Origin: Hymenoscyphus infarciens
Lineage: Eukaryota; Ascomycota; Leotiomycetes; Helotiales; Helotiaceae
DNA: 15,185 bases
NCBI GenBank assembly: GCA_001414345.1
Contig: LLCB01000635.1
Coordinates: 1 to 15,185, forward strand
Direction of reading: 5' to 3'
Within the stretch, counting starts at the first letter, position 1, and each line of letters opens with the position of its first letter. Shown here piece after piece: positions 1 through 10,080 of the stretch. The notes below the pieces were generated by a model that made no database searches, was not told the origin of the DNA, and saw only the letters and a program-made list of their open reading frames with translations. The translations under genes were made by a program, and so were the position numbers.

Positions 1-310
1 AAGTAGTTATACTACTTAAACTAGGTTCTTTTAGAAATAACTTCTATTATAAGTAGTTATACTACTTAAACTAGGTTATTTAAGTAAGAAAGCCTAGTTT
101 AAGTAGTTATACTACTTAAACTAGGTTCTTTTAGAAAGAATCTCTATTTTAAGTAGTTATACTACTTAAACTAGGTTCTTTTAGTAAGAAAGTCTAGTTT
201 AAGTAGTTATACTACTTAAACTAGGTTCTTTTAAAATAGAAATTTAATATAAGTAGTTATACTACTTAAATTAGCTTCTTTTAAAAATAACTTCTAGTTT
301 AAGTAGTTAT
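1..310. repeat. 50-bp palindromic satellite, left array
   Basis: Tandem units start at 1, 51, 101, 151, 201 and 251, with a seventh beginning at 301 and cut at 310. Each unit opens with aagtagttatactacttaaa. Together with the end of the previous unit this makes a near-perfect palindrome of 14-bp arms (ctagtttaagtagt / actacttaaactag) around the 3-nt centre tat. The other half of the unit varies between two main kinds, one with gaaataacttctat and one with taagaaagtctag, which tend to alternate and give a loose 100-bp higher-order period. No unit here contains CpA or TpG. No reading frame or known satellite family is recognised. The array resumes at 14273, so it was one block before the insertion. 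A subtelomeric or centromeric location is possible but unproven. Confidence 0.95.
309..310. repeat. AT target duplication of TIR element, left copy
   Basis: The satellite unit at 301 reads aagtagttat and then stops. The right array resumes with atactacttaaa at 14271. The shared AT (309-310 and 14271-14272) is the only overlap. Keeping one AT gives bases 301-310 plus 14273-14312, exactly 50 bp, the array period. This supports a 2-bp target-site duplication. Confidence 0.65.
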
Positions 311-338
311 CTCTTTAGTTATTCTTATACTCTATATG
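311..338 (+). repeat. Left terminal inverted repeat
   Basis: The first bases are ctctttagttattcttatac, continuing tctatatg. The reverse complement of 14243-14270 matches at 26 of 28 positions. The two differences (positions 2 and 28 of the repeat) are C/T and G/A, as expected from RIP. Confidence 0.85.
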
Positions 339-429
339 ATTTAGTAAAACGTAGTTCTAACCTTATATTTCTAGCTCTAATATAACTAAATATTTAAATT
401 ATTATCTTATTCTTTAAACTCTACTAAAG
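339..429. other. Left arm of TIR element, no gene seen
   Basis: This is an AT-rich stretch between the left inverted repeat and the LINE target duplication. It has no recognisable motif and no convincing coding frame. It should have been continuous with 13721 onward before the LINE inserted. Confidence 0.6.
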
Positions 430-443
430 TATATAATAATATA
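430..443 (+). repeat. LINE target-site duplication, left copy
   Basis: tatataataatata here is identical to 13707-13720, immediately after the (TAA)-rich LINE tail. Fourteen bases is a normal length for a LINE duplication. The sequence is of low complexity in AT-rich DNA, so chance is not excluded, but its position right after the tail and before the ORF1 leader fits. Confidence 0.65.
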
Positions 444-547
444 AAAGGAAAAACTTTTTTAGAATTAATAAAGTGACTCTAAAAGCCTTAAAATACGTTT
501 AGACGATTATTAGATAGTTTAGAAAGAGACTAAAGTACTTTACAATT
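444..547 (+). other. LINE 5' leader
   Basis: About 100 bases lie between the proposed duplication and the start of the ORF1 frame. No promoter or other motif could be named. The exact 5' end depends on the duplication at 430-443 being real. Confidence 0.5.
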
Positions 548-1366
548 ATACTAAATAATTATAGTAGTAGTAGTAGTAGGAAAAAGAGAGGCTTATAAAG
601 AGCTCCTATTCCCCTCTCTAGAGTACTAGTAACTAACGAAGATAGTATAACGAACTAAGAAGAGTAGAGTATAAGAGGACAGAAGAGAGTATTAGACTAT
701 ATAGATATAATAGAGAAGAGCCTAATCTAAATAATACTTAACTTAGTAATAGAGAAGAGGAGTATTAAAGTAATTATTAAAGTAGTAGGAAAAGTGCTTA
801 AGTATAGGAGAACTAGGAAGAGAGAGAATAATATAATTATATATAGAATTCTAAGAGAGGAGCTTACTATTATAGTTAAGAGGATAGAAGGAATAAAGGA
901 GTATAGCCTAACGTAGGTAGAGAGAGCTAGAACTAGGAGACTATAAAGAGAGGTAGTAACTATACTATAAAGGGAATATATAGTACTAGTTAAATATATA
1001 AAAGAGATTATAGTCTAAGTAATAGAGATAGATAAAGAGAAGGATAAGCTATTACTAAAAGAGGTAATTAGAGCTATAAATATAAGCAGATATAAGATAA
1101 GAGTAATAGTAGCTTAAAAGCTCTAGAGTAGGGATATTATAATAAGGTTTAAAGAAGAGAAGTAGGTAAGATATATATAAGATAATAGCTAAGTAAAGAA
1201 GGTATTTAGATAAGGAATAGTAGTAGTAGTAAGAATACTAGTAGTACTTATAAAAAGAGCTTTAGTAAATATACTTAAGAATAAGATAGAGAGTATATTA
1301 TAAAGTATCTCTTAAGCCTTTAGTATAAAGATACTAAAGATTATATAATAAGGAAATAGACATAGA
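548..1366 (+). pseudogene. LINE ORF1, 5' part (interrupted by Gypsy)
   Basis: The Gag-like nucleic-acid-binding ORF1 protein of a Tad1-type LINE, which in this family packages the element RNA. The frame runs from about 548 to the Gypsy junction, with stops that are all TAA or TAG. ATA at 548 could be a mutated ATG, but the true start is uncertain. After a Ser/Arg/Lys-rich N-terminus (frame residues SSSSRKKRG near 563) comes a region with KEIIV near 1000. It is followed by IRVIVA.KL.SRDIIIRF (about 1100-1155), the pattern of a conserved ORF1 block seen in many fungal Tad elements. The codon ends exactly at 1366, where the Gypsy duplication ends, and the protein continues at 9443. Confidence 0.8.
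1362..1366. repeat. Gypsy target-site duplication ATAGA, left copy
   Basis: ATAGA directly precedes the TGTGATAG start of the 5' LTR and is repeated exactly at 9438-9442 after the 3' LTR. Five bases is the usual duplication for Ty3/Gypsy integrases. The perfect match after heavy RIP says the flanks have not changed here since integration. Confidence 0.95.
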
Positions 1367-1843
1367 TGTGATAGTATGCTATCCTGGATTATTATATGAT
1401 AGCACTATCCTGAATTGTCGGTATTTGTGAAACTGCTGATACCTCTAAGTAGTACTGATACCTCTAATACCCCTGAGGCTGAGATTACGAATGACCGATA
1501 CTTATGTAAGCGAAGTGCCGAAGGTATTAATGTCTGACATTTATGTATAGAAGGGATTAAGGTTTAGATGTTATATGTTTAGCTTTTTAAAGGATTAGAG
1601 GTTATATATTTAGCTTTTTGGCTCTTGTTATTTAGTATTAGCTATATTAGGTAGGGCTCGGTTATTATTATTATTAGAACTTAGAAGCTTCTGACCTTCT
1701 TATATATAGACGTTTATATTTAGTATAGTAGAGAGATAGTTATTATTTTCTTCTATATTAGTGTCTAGTATCTATATACGTTATTCTACTATATATACTT
1801 CTATATACCTCTACTATAGTTATATATATTTCGTACTATTATA
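1367..1843 (+). repeat. 5' LTR of Gypsy element
   Basis: This LTR is 477 bp, begins TGTGATAG and ends CTATTATA, where the final TA stands for the canonical CA. It aligns without gaps to 8961-9437. About 50 differences are seen and all are transitions. Its first half keeps many TG dinucleotides that are TA in the 3' copy, while its last 140 bp is the more mutated of the two. tatatata near 1700 is TATA-like, but in such DNA this is weak evidence of a promoter. Confidence 0.96.
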
Positions 1844-2275
1844 TAAAAATAATAACTCTTTTTTACTAGTGACGGCTTTAATAATATCTCTTTTCAAGCT
1901 TATTATTACTCCTTATTTAGAAGTTGATTTATACTTGATTTAGAATATTATAACGATATTCTTATATAGCTAGGTAATTAGAGACTACCTAGATAGCTAG
2001 TAATAGTAGGGTTTATTATCTATATAGATAGCTAGTATAAATCGTATTTTAGTATATATTAAGAGATTAAAATACGCTAAGTATTTCTCGAGAGTTCTAA
2101 TAACCCTAGATTTAGTAAATAAGCTAACTTATAATAGTTATTTAGAAGGCTTCTAAATCTAATCCTACCCCCTCCTCTCTATTTAACATTTAATATATTA
2201 GAATCTAGAGTAACCCTTAGTCTCTCTTAAGCTCTACTTCTAAGTATAGAGCGCCCTTTTAAAGAATAAAGTTAA
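1844..2275 (+). other. Gypsy leader with expected primer-binding site
   Basis: The untranslated leader lies between the LTR and the first supported gag codons. A primer-binding site should begin within a few bases of 1844, where taaaaataataactc is read. RIP has altered it too much to name the priming tRNA. A short open frame at 1761-1943 spans the LTR/leader boundary and has no coding character. Confidence 0.6.
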
Positions 2276-3793
2276 GCCTCTACTAAAAGGTCTCTAACTT
2301 AGTACTATATACCTAAGAATAGTAAGAAACCTAAGAATAATAAAGGTAAAGGCCTAGTGTCTAGAAGCTAGAGAGATTAATAGGACTTCTCTAATATAGA
2401 CGAGATATAGAGTATAATCTAAGCTATAGAGGCTAAGGATTAAGAAAAAGAATAGAGAATTTTAGAGTAAGATAATTAGATTGCCTAATTATTAGACCTA
2501 GTATAATAAATTAGTTAATAACTATTAAATAATAACTAAAGTCTAAGTCTTATCTAACTTATATATATACCTCCTTCTGTCTCTTTAAACTGTTATTATA
2601 AGTAAGACTCTACTCTTAATATTCCTTTCTTAGAACAACCTATACTATGACCTACTCTACGCTTATAACTTAAAAATAACTTAAAAGCCCTTTAACCTAT
2701 TAAAAGTAAGATTATAGAAAAAATTAAACTTTTAGATAATAGTATTTTACCTATGTATAAGTAATAGAGAATATTAATATATAATCGACTTTATATAAAC
2801 GCTAACTATTATTAGACGCTTTTAACTTATAAAGCTCTTATTTAGAGGACGATAACGAAACTCGCTTAGAACTACTTAGAGCTCTAATATAAGTCTAATA
2901 TAAGTAAGATAGTATTTAAAGACTATAAAGAGATAATCGAGCTTCTTAATACCTACTATCTAATAGGTTATAAGAAGGAGGATACCTAGAACGCTTTTTA
3001 GTCTCTTTAGATAGAATAGAAGGGTTATATAGGAGAAAGTTTTATAGAATTTAAAAGTTGCTTTTTAAGTATAGTAATACTTAGAGAAGTATCTAAGTAA
3101 GATAAGTTCTACTATATATAGGATAAACTTATACCTTAGCTCTAAACCTAATTAGTTAATAGTAAGAGGTACTAGAATACTAACTTTAATAAGATGGTAA
3201 GAGACCTATTATTTATAGATAAGGAATAGTACTATAATACTAAGTTATATATAACTAGTATAATAAGTACTAAAAAACCCGTTATAATAAGCTCGTCTTA
3301 CTAAAAGCCTAATACTAACTAAACCTTATCTAGTTCCTTAATAAAACCCTTACTACTTTTATATAGACTTTATACTACTTCTTAAAAAACTTCTTAATCT
3401 CTTAAACCTCCTTTTACTAGTAAAAGATTAAAGACTTCGTTTATAGACTAACTCTTTACTAGTGTAAAGTACTATAATTATAGGAAACTTAGGTATATTA
3501 AGCTCGACTGTCCTAATCTACCTAGTATTAATAAGATAGAGGAGGATAATTAACCTAAGAAAGAATAACTACCTAAAGAGTACTCTAACTCTAACCTAAG
3601 TTAGGAGGAAAACGAAGAGGCTTAGATAAAAATACCTTCCTAGGCTTATATAAATATAATCTATTTAAACTCGATCTTTCTAAGCTTATAAGAGGAAAAT
3701 AGTTTCTTATAAATACTACTCTTAGTATATAAGAATATAGTATTAAAATATAAGCTTTAGTAGATATAGGAGTAAATAAGTACCTGTTTCTGA
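2276..3793 (+). pseudogene. gag: Gypsy gag (capsid and nucleocapsid), degraded
   Basis: Structural protein of the virus-like particle. The frame (frame 2) is supported from about 2276: a basic N-terminus with KKPKNNKGKG near 2325, then a Glu/Gln-rich probable coiled-coil stretch to about 2520. A capsid-type helical region follows (about 2915-3200), including KDYKEIIELLNTYY and FIEFKSCF. A single CCHC zinc knuckle lies at 3470-3511, readable as YNYRKLRYIKLDC with its first two Cys and its His changed to Tyr by RIP and the last Cys intact. An acidic tail follows, and the frame meets TGA at 3791-3793. The start codon is not identifiable; the true start may be somewhat upstream. Pol begins in the -1 frame before gag ends, so -1 frameshifting is the likely expression route. 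Confidence 0.82.
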
Positions 3794-6700
3794 ATTAACT
3801 CTTAGCTCTATAATTATTAAAAGTGATAGGTTTAAAGATCTAGAAACTATCTTATTTAGTATCTATTTGTAGATATAATAATAGTACTAAAAGCTAGGTA
3901 AATTAGTTTATATAACTATATCTAAATATAGATAAACATTATATTTATAACTACTCTTTTATTATTCTAGACCTTAGATAATAAGATCTAATTATTAATA
4001 ATAAGTGGTTAAACTATTTTAAAGTTCTCTTTAACTCTTTAAAGAACTAAATTACTTAGCTAACTAAATACCCTCTAACTCCCTACTATAGTAAGGAAAT
4101 TTTACTTTCTCTTTCTAGCTAGAACTAGAAACCTTTTTTAAATTACTAGTTAGATATAAACTAAAGGGAATATACTATCTAGTAATAAGAAAGATATAAA
4201 AAGGGTAGACTTATATATATAGCTAAGTTATTACTTCTATCTATAACAATACCTCTTAAAATTTTAATATCTGACTTTAGTCTAAAGCCTTTATAAACTA
4301 CTAGTATAGCCTTAAAAGGCTAGACTCTACACTCCTTTATCTATGAAATAAGTGCTAACGTAATATATTATAATATAAAACAGCTTAATTTAGAGTTTTA
4401 TATAATAAGCCTCTATAAGCTAGATTAGGTTATTAACGAAAGATTAGCCTCTCTCTAAGACGATAATAAGATAAGAGCTCTAATATAGGCCTAACTCTTA
4501 AAGTGTTACTTATTCTATAAAGACGTATTCTTAAAAGTAGCTTCTGATAAGCTTCCTCTTTACTATAAATACGATTATAAGATTACTTTAAATAAGCTAC
4601 TTCTTAACTCCTTTTTACCTCTATATTAATAGTTAACTATAGAGCTTAAGGCTATAAAAGAGTATCTTATAAAGAACCTAGATAAGAGGTTTATTATTAA
4701 TAGTAATAGCTCTTTTACCTCTCTTATACTCTTTATTAAAAAGGCTAATAGTAATAAGTTACGGTTCTATATTAATTATAAGAAGCTAAACGCTTTAACT
4801 TAAAACGATTTCTATCTAATCCCTTATATTAACAAGCTCCTTTTTAGAATAAGAATAGCTAAAATCTTTATTAAATTAGATATTAGATAAGCTTTCTATT
4901 ATATTTAAATAGACTCTAACTTAGAAGAGATAACTATGTTTAGAACTAGGTATAGTATATATAAATATAAGGTCCTCTCTTTTAGACTCTATAATAGCCC
5001 TACTACCTATTAATGTTATATAAACAACGTCTTAATCGACTATTTAGATAACTTCTATATTACTTACTTAGATAATATTTTAATTTATTTAGATACTATT
5101 AAAGAATATAAGGAATAGGTTAAGAAGGTTCTAAATCGGCTCTAAGAAGTAGGACTTTAAGTAGATATTAAGAAAAGTAAATTTAGTATTACTAGAGTTA
5201 AATACTTAGGATTTATCTTAACTATGAAAGGACTTGAAGTTAACCTAGAAAAAGTAGAGTCTTTATAAAACTAGGTCTAACCTAATACTATAATAGGTGT
5301 AAAGTCTTATCTAGGGTTTATAGGATTCTATAAATAATTTATTAAAGGTTATACTAAAATTGCTAAACTCTTAACTATAATAACATACTTTATAAAGCTG
5401 TTTTTATAAATACTTAAATATAATAAAGCCTTTAAAGTACTAAGAACCTAGCTACTTACTATATAAACCTTATACTACTTCGACTCTAATTATAATATAA
5501 AGGTAGAAATAGACTCTTTAGAAGGGGTAATAGTAGGTATATTCTTATAATAATATAATAGCTTTTAGTACTTTATTAGGTTCTACTTACACGTCCTAGT
5601 CGGCTATAAATTAAACTAAGAGATCTATAATAAAGAGCTATCTACTATTATAGAAGCTTTTAAGAAATAGCACCTTAAACTTATGTTATATTAGAAGTGT
5701 ATTAATATATATTTAGATTATAGATTATTAGAATACTTTATAATAATTAAGCTACTTATAGCTAAGTAAGTTTAATAAATAGAGTTTCTATTAGACTTTA
5801 ACTTCTAGATCTAATTTACGTCTAAGAAGAGTAATTAAAAAGCGGATATATTAACTTAATATAAGTAAGACCTAAAAACCTATAATTAAGCTAAAGTAGA
5901 TAGTTGCTTATATACTCTTTTAATACTTAATTGTTTAAACCTTTAAATTAACGCTGAACTTGCTTAGACCTTTTTATAAGAATAGTCTACCTCTTTTAAT
6001 ATAATTTAGTTAGACGATATTCTAGGAATAAGTTTAGATATAATTTAGAAGTTAAAGGAAGATAACCTATACTCTTTTTAGAAAGAATGTTATTAACTTC
6101 TAGATAGATACTATCTCTTATTAGATAATTTACTACTCTTTAAGGATTAACTTTACGTTTAAAAGAATACTAAACTCTATATAAAACTAATCTAAGAAGT
6201 CTATAACTAAGTATCTAGTACTTACTTAAGTATAAAAAAGATATACTAGTTATTAGTATAATACTACTACTAGGCTAGAATGTTTTTAGACTATAAGAGG
6301 TACGTAAGGAATTATTAAGCTTATAAATACTCTTATTCTTAATAAACTAAGTAATAAGGCTTTCTTTACCCCTTATCTATACTTAACTATCCTATATAAC
6401 ATTTATATATAGACTTTAAATCATTCTTAAAGGATAAATATAGATTTAATACTATATTAGTATTTATTAACTAACTTGGAAAGGATTTGGTATTAATACT
6501 CTATTACTCGACTATAGATACTAAAGAACTAGCTAAACTTTTTATTTAATAGATTTACTATTTTAGCTACTACCTTAAATTGATTACGTCTAATTAAGGA
6601 CCTTAATTTATATTATTATTTTAGACTAAATTTTATTAAATAATTAATATTAAGCTTAAGCTTAGTACTACTTACTATAAATAGATAGATAGATAGATAG

Positions 6701-7578
6701 AGATAATAAACCGATATATTAATTAGAGACTAAGGCTCTTTATAACCTACTATTAAGATAACTAGAGCGAATTAATCCCCTTAATAGATAGAGTATAAAT
6801 AACACTTCTATACTTATCTATTAGTATAACCTCTTATTAGCTTAAGTTTAGACTCGACCTAAAGACTTTATAGAACTAGAATATACTAAAGACTTCTATT
6901 CCCTAGAAACAACTTAACTATAATAAGGTAGTAAAAGTAGCTTAACATATATACTCTACTTAGAGGATAGCTAAAGATAATATAGATAAAGCTTAGAAAA
7001 AGATAGAGGATAGTATAAACTAGTACTAAAGAGCTATTGACTAAGACGTTAGAGATAAAGTCTACTTATCTACTAAGAATCTTAAGATAAATCGTCCTAG
7101 TCGAAAGCTTACTAAATAGTAGATAGGACCTTTAGAAATATTAGAAAGTATAGAATACTCTTATAAGCTGAAACTTCTTAAAAGCTTATTAATTTATAAT
7201 ATTTTCGCCTTTAATATACTTTTAAAGAATCTAAACACCCCCCTACTAGGATAAGAGGCTCTAGAGCCTCTACTAGACATTATTAAAGGTATATAAGAAT
7301 AGGAGGTATAAGAAATACTTAGTAGTAGACTTTTTAGAAGATAGCTATAATATTAAGTTAAATAGGTTAGATATGATTTAGATCCTGCCTAGTATCTTAT
7401 AGACAATTTTTAGGGTTTACTATATTATTTAAGAGACTTTTATACTAAATATCTAGAAGAGCTAGGACTACCTTAATACCTCTTTAAATAGCTTAATATA
7501 TAAGAATTAGATAAGAATTAGATAAAAGAGTTAATTTATAAAACTCTATTAATACTCTTTAATTCTAGTTACCTTTAA
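3601..7578 (+). pseudogene. pol: Gypsy pol polyprotein (PR-RT-RH-IN-chromodomain), degraded
   Basis: One indel-free frame (frame 1). Protease: ALVDIGV at 3754-3774, the family's DTG with Thr lost. Reverse transcriptase: about 4600-5290, with LDIR at 4876 keeping the first Asp, FRTRY near 4939, and YLDN at 5065-5076 where YLDD is expected. RNase H: VEID at 5503-5514. Integrase: RNYQAYK-like remnant of the zinc region near 6310, first core Asp at 6412, second core Asp changed to Asn at 6592, Glu kept at 6700 in the former PQTDGQTE motif. Chromodomain: about 7294-7414, with EILSSRLFRR followed by V-K-(stop)-V-R-Y-D. Tandem TAATAA at 7576-7581 is a plausible true end. Dozens of TAA and TAG codons replace Gln and Trp. 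The start is approximate because pol is fused to gag by frameshift or processing. Confidence 0.93.
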
Positions 7579-7619
7579 TAAGGAACTTATAATAAAAACC
7601 TAAGATAAAACACTAACTA

Positions 7620-8378
7620 GTAGGAATGTTTGAAATTAATAAAGTAAAGAACTAAGACTAAGTTACTACTAAAACAGAGCTTACTAACCCTCTCTAGACT
7701 ATAGCCTCTCCTTCCTCTAACTTATTATCCTCCTTCTTACCCTTTTAAGCGTAAAGAGCTTAAATTAGCTCTTCCTTTACTACCTCCTTCTTATAAGGAC
7801 GCTTCTTACTTTAGCAACCTCTTATAACTAGCTTTAGAAGGGACGCCTATAAACTCTTTAGATAGGCTTTAAAGAGGACCTAAACCTAGGTTTAGACAGA
7901 GGTCTTACCCTCTATAGTATAGTATAAGGACTATTAAATGTTAGTAACTAAAACCCCTCTAATAAGTAAGAGGTACTTATAATAACCTTAGTACAAAGCG
8001 TTTAAGTTTCTTTTAGAAGAGCGAACTATACCTCTAAGCTATTCTTTAGTACCTCTATACTAGCAACGACTAATACCTTATTTAAAGCCTTAGTAGCCTT
8101 CTTAACCTCCCTCTTCTCCTTCTTATCTATAAGCTTACTAAACTCCTTTCTAATAAACTACGACAACTACCTAAGTTAGAACAGATTTAGTATATATTTA
8201 GGATTAAACTTACTAAGATATATACAGTATTCTACTCTATATAGTACCTATACTTCTTTAACTTTAGCTTCTTAAAAGCGTATATATAATCTCCGTTCTA
8301 AGATTTTACTTAAAGGCACTAAACGTAGTAGACTTAGTAGGTAGCTAGAAGTGTACTAGGAGAATATAGAAGAGGCAT
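7620..8378 (-). pseudogene. Possible antisense reading frame in Gypsy 3' region
   Basis: Read on the minus strand from about 8378, one frame runs with only RIP-type stops. Its best part (8271-8040) gives KFNPKYILN, then a charged stretch KLIDKKEKREVKKATKALNK, followed by VLVVASIEVLKNSLEV. This looks like a helical, coiled-coil-prone segment. I do not recognise the family. It could be an accessory antisense ORF of the element, a captured gene fragment, or chance in TA-rich DNA where undoing RIP opens many frames. The alternative frames in 7620-7990 look similarly open, which weakens the 3' half. Confidence 0.3.
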
Positions 8379-8436
8379 TTTGCTATATTAGATTAGCTTT
8401 AAATTAGGTTTGATTAAGAAGGGAAGAACTTACTTT

Positions 8437-8464
8437 TATATATATATATATAATATATATATAT
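8437..8464. repeat. (TA)n tract
   Basis: An almost uninterrupted TA dinucleotide run with one AA step, inside the Gypsy post-pol region. It may have grown from a CA or TG repeat by RIP. Confidence 0.9.
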
Positions 8465-8545
8465 GTTCTAGGAGATAAGTTAGTATATAAGGATATACCT
8501 AATTAGAAGGTATTCTTACTATTTGTGTATTATTTAGATAAAAAG

Positions 8546-8560
8546 AAAAAAAAAAAAAAA
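8546..8560 (+). repeat. A15 homopolymer
   Basis: Fifteen consecutive A residues preceded by aaaag. It is internal to the LTR element and not at its end, so it is not a retroposon poly(A) tail. Confidence 0.9.
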
Positions 8561-8948
8561 GAGAAGTTAGAATCGGGGAAAAGTTGCCTATTAATATACT
8601 ACTTATAATAATAGCTATTACTTTACGATTATTATTTATTGCTTAATAATTACTATTATAATATACGATAATAGTAAGAATACAATAACTCTATAGTAGT
8701 ATACTGCTTTCTACTTAATAGCTAATTATTAGCCTCTCTTCCGTTTATATTCTATTATTATATAGAGTAGTAAATAAAGAGCGATTAGCCCTTAAATAAT
8801 AATACTACTAGCTACTAACCCTACTCTAACCACTAGATACTATAATAGTAAGAAAAGTTATATTCTTTATAATAAAAAGATAAATAATACTCTGATTAAC
8901 CCGATACTATACTAATCGACTACCGAAGACTTAGGACGAGTCTTTTTG

Positions 8949-8960
8949 AAGGAGGGGGGA
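8949..8960 (+). promoter_or_regulatory. Polypurine tract
   Basis: aaggagggggga directly abuts the 3' LTR. In LTR retrotransposons this purine run resists RNase H and primes plus-strand DNA synthesis. It survives RIP because it holds no CpA on either strand. Confidence 0.92.
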
Positions 8961-9437
8961 TATAATAGCATACTATCCTGGATTATTATATAATAGTACT
9001 ATCCTGAATTGTTAGTATTCATGAAACTACTAATACCTCTAAGTAGTACTAATACTCCTAATACCTCTAGAGCCGAGATTACGAATAACCGATACTTATA
9101 CAAGCGAAGTACCGAAGGTATTAATATCTAACATTTATATATAGAAGGGATTAAGGTTTAGATATTATATGTTTAGCTTTCTAAAGGATCAGAGGTTGTA
9201 TATTTAGCTTTTTAGCTCTTATTGTTTAGTATTAGCTATATTAGGTAGAGCTTAGTTATTATTATTATTGGAACTTAGAAGCTTCTAACCTTCTTATATA
9301 TAGACGTTTATATTTAGTATAGTAGAGGGATAGTTATTGTTTTCTTCTATATTAGTGCCTAGCATCTATATACGTTATTCTACTATATATACTCCTATAT
9401 ACCTCTACTGTAGTTATGTGTATTTCGTGCCGTTATA
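8961..9437 (+). repeat. 3' LTR of Gypsy element
   Basis: This LTR is 477 bp, begins TATAATAG (the RIP form of TGTGATAG) and ends GCCGTTATA. It pairs with 1367-1843 without a gap. Its first part is more mutated than the 5' copy, but its last 140 bp is better preserved, for example ttatgtgtatttcgtgccg against ttatatatatttcgtacta. Confidence 0.96.
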
Positions 9438-9442
9438 ATAGA
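9438..9442. repeat. Gypsy target-site duplication ATAGA, right copy
   Basis: Exact copy of 1362-1366. Removing 1367-9442, a multiple of three, restores the LINE ORF1 frame. Confidence 0.95.
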
Positions 9443-9910
9443 GAGTGTTAAGAATAAGAGAGACTAGCTTAAAAGAACTATATCTCTAAAGTAGTAATAA
9501 TAGAGGAAGTAAGGAGGCTATATATAAGAGGAATACTATAAGAGGTATAACACTTCTTATATAAAAGATATACTTTAAAAGTAGTAGTATAGAAGTATTA
9601 TAAGTACTAAAAGTAGAAGTATATAATATACTTCTATAAATAAGATAAGAGGTATACCTAGTATATATATAAGAGGTATAAAAGAGGTAAGAAAGAGTAC
9701 TTTAGTAAAAAAGACTTAAAAAAATACCTAGTAAAATATAGGAATTATAAAAGAGAATACCTAGTATTTATAAAGAAGTACTATATAAAAGAGTAATACT
9801 ATAAGTAAGTAAGAAAATAATATTTTAATAAGATAACTACATTTATAAACCTATAAAGACTTTTAAAAGAGAGTAAGATAAGAATACCTTATTTATTTAC
9901 CTTTAACTAA
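9443..9910 (+). pseudogene. LINE ORF1, 3' part with zinc knuckles
   Basis: Continuation of the ORF1 frame from 1366 (same register). A CCHC knuckle is readable at 9596-9637: Cys, Cys, His and Cys stand at 9596, 9605, 9620 and 9635, each now a Tyr codon (TAT or TAC) as RIP makes from TGT, TGC or CAT/CAC. A second, less regular Cys/His cluster follows to about 9780, including KYRNYKREYLVFIKKY, which matches the KC.NC...H......C pattern of Tad ORF1 proteins. Two or three knuckles of this kind bind the element RNA. The end is not fixed: TAA at about 9910 is one candidate, but the frame stays coding-like to roughly 10080. Confidence 0.75.
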
Positions 9911-10080
9911 AAAGAGGGCTTATAAAGCTTAAAGAAGAGATAGAGATAGGGATCTATACTAAGGAAGTTAATAGATATAAATAAAGTAGAATATATAAAT
10001 AGTAGTAATCTAACCTAGTTCTTAAGAAGGCTAAGAAGCTCTTTTAGTATAATAAGAGATCTAAATAAAAAAGAAATAGA

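Larger units (their letters stand above)
7579..8946 (+). other. Gypsy post-pol region, about 1.4 kb
   Basis: This is unusually long for a simple 3' untranslated region. No sense frame could be matched to a known domain. The minus strand from about 8378 down to 7620 reads as a frame whose stops are nearly all TAA or TAG, strongest at 8271-8040; it is listed separately. A (TA)n tract lies at 8437-8464 and an A15 tract at 8546-8560. The stretch 8561-8946 looks non-coding. Confidence 0.65.
1367..9437 (+). mobile_element. Full-length Ty3/Gypsy chromovirus-type LTR retrotransposon, RIP-degraded
   Basis: The element is 8,071 bp: 5' LTR (477), leader, gag, pol in the Gypsy order protease-RT-RNase H-integrase-chromodomain, a roughly 1.4-kb post-pol region, polypurine tract and 3' LTR (477). 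The ATAGA duplication and co-linear domains show a complete, unrearranged insertion. Every diagnosed defect is a transition: premature TAA and TAG stops, and Asp-to-Asn changes in the RT and integrase active sites. Gag lies in frame 2 and pol in frame 1 with no internal frame loss seen. The C-terminal chromodomain places it among the chromoviruses, whose integrases are steered to heterochromatin. It cannot be autonomous now. Confidence 0.97.

Noticed and set aside
1..310. CRISPR array
   Set aside because: The repeats are palindromic and regular, but the supposed spacers are just a few recurring variants of one satellite half-unit, and the window is fungal by its retroelements.
1844..1865. Named tRNA primer-binding site
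   Set aside because: The bases after the 5' LTR do not keep a readable tRNA 3'-end complement after mutation.
1761..1943. 60-residue open frame on the plus strand
   Set aside because: It straddles the 5' LTR and leader, is rich in Tyr/Ile from TA-rich DNA, and has no equivalent in the 3' LTR or in any known Gypsy gene.
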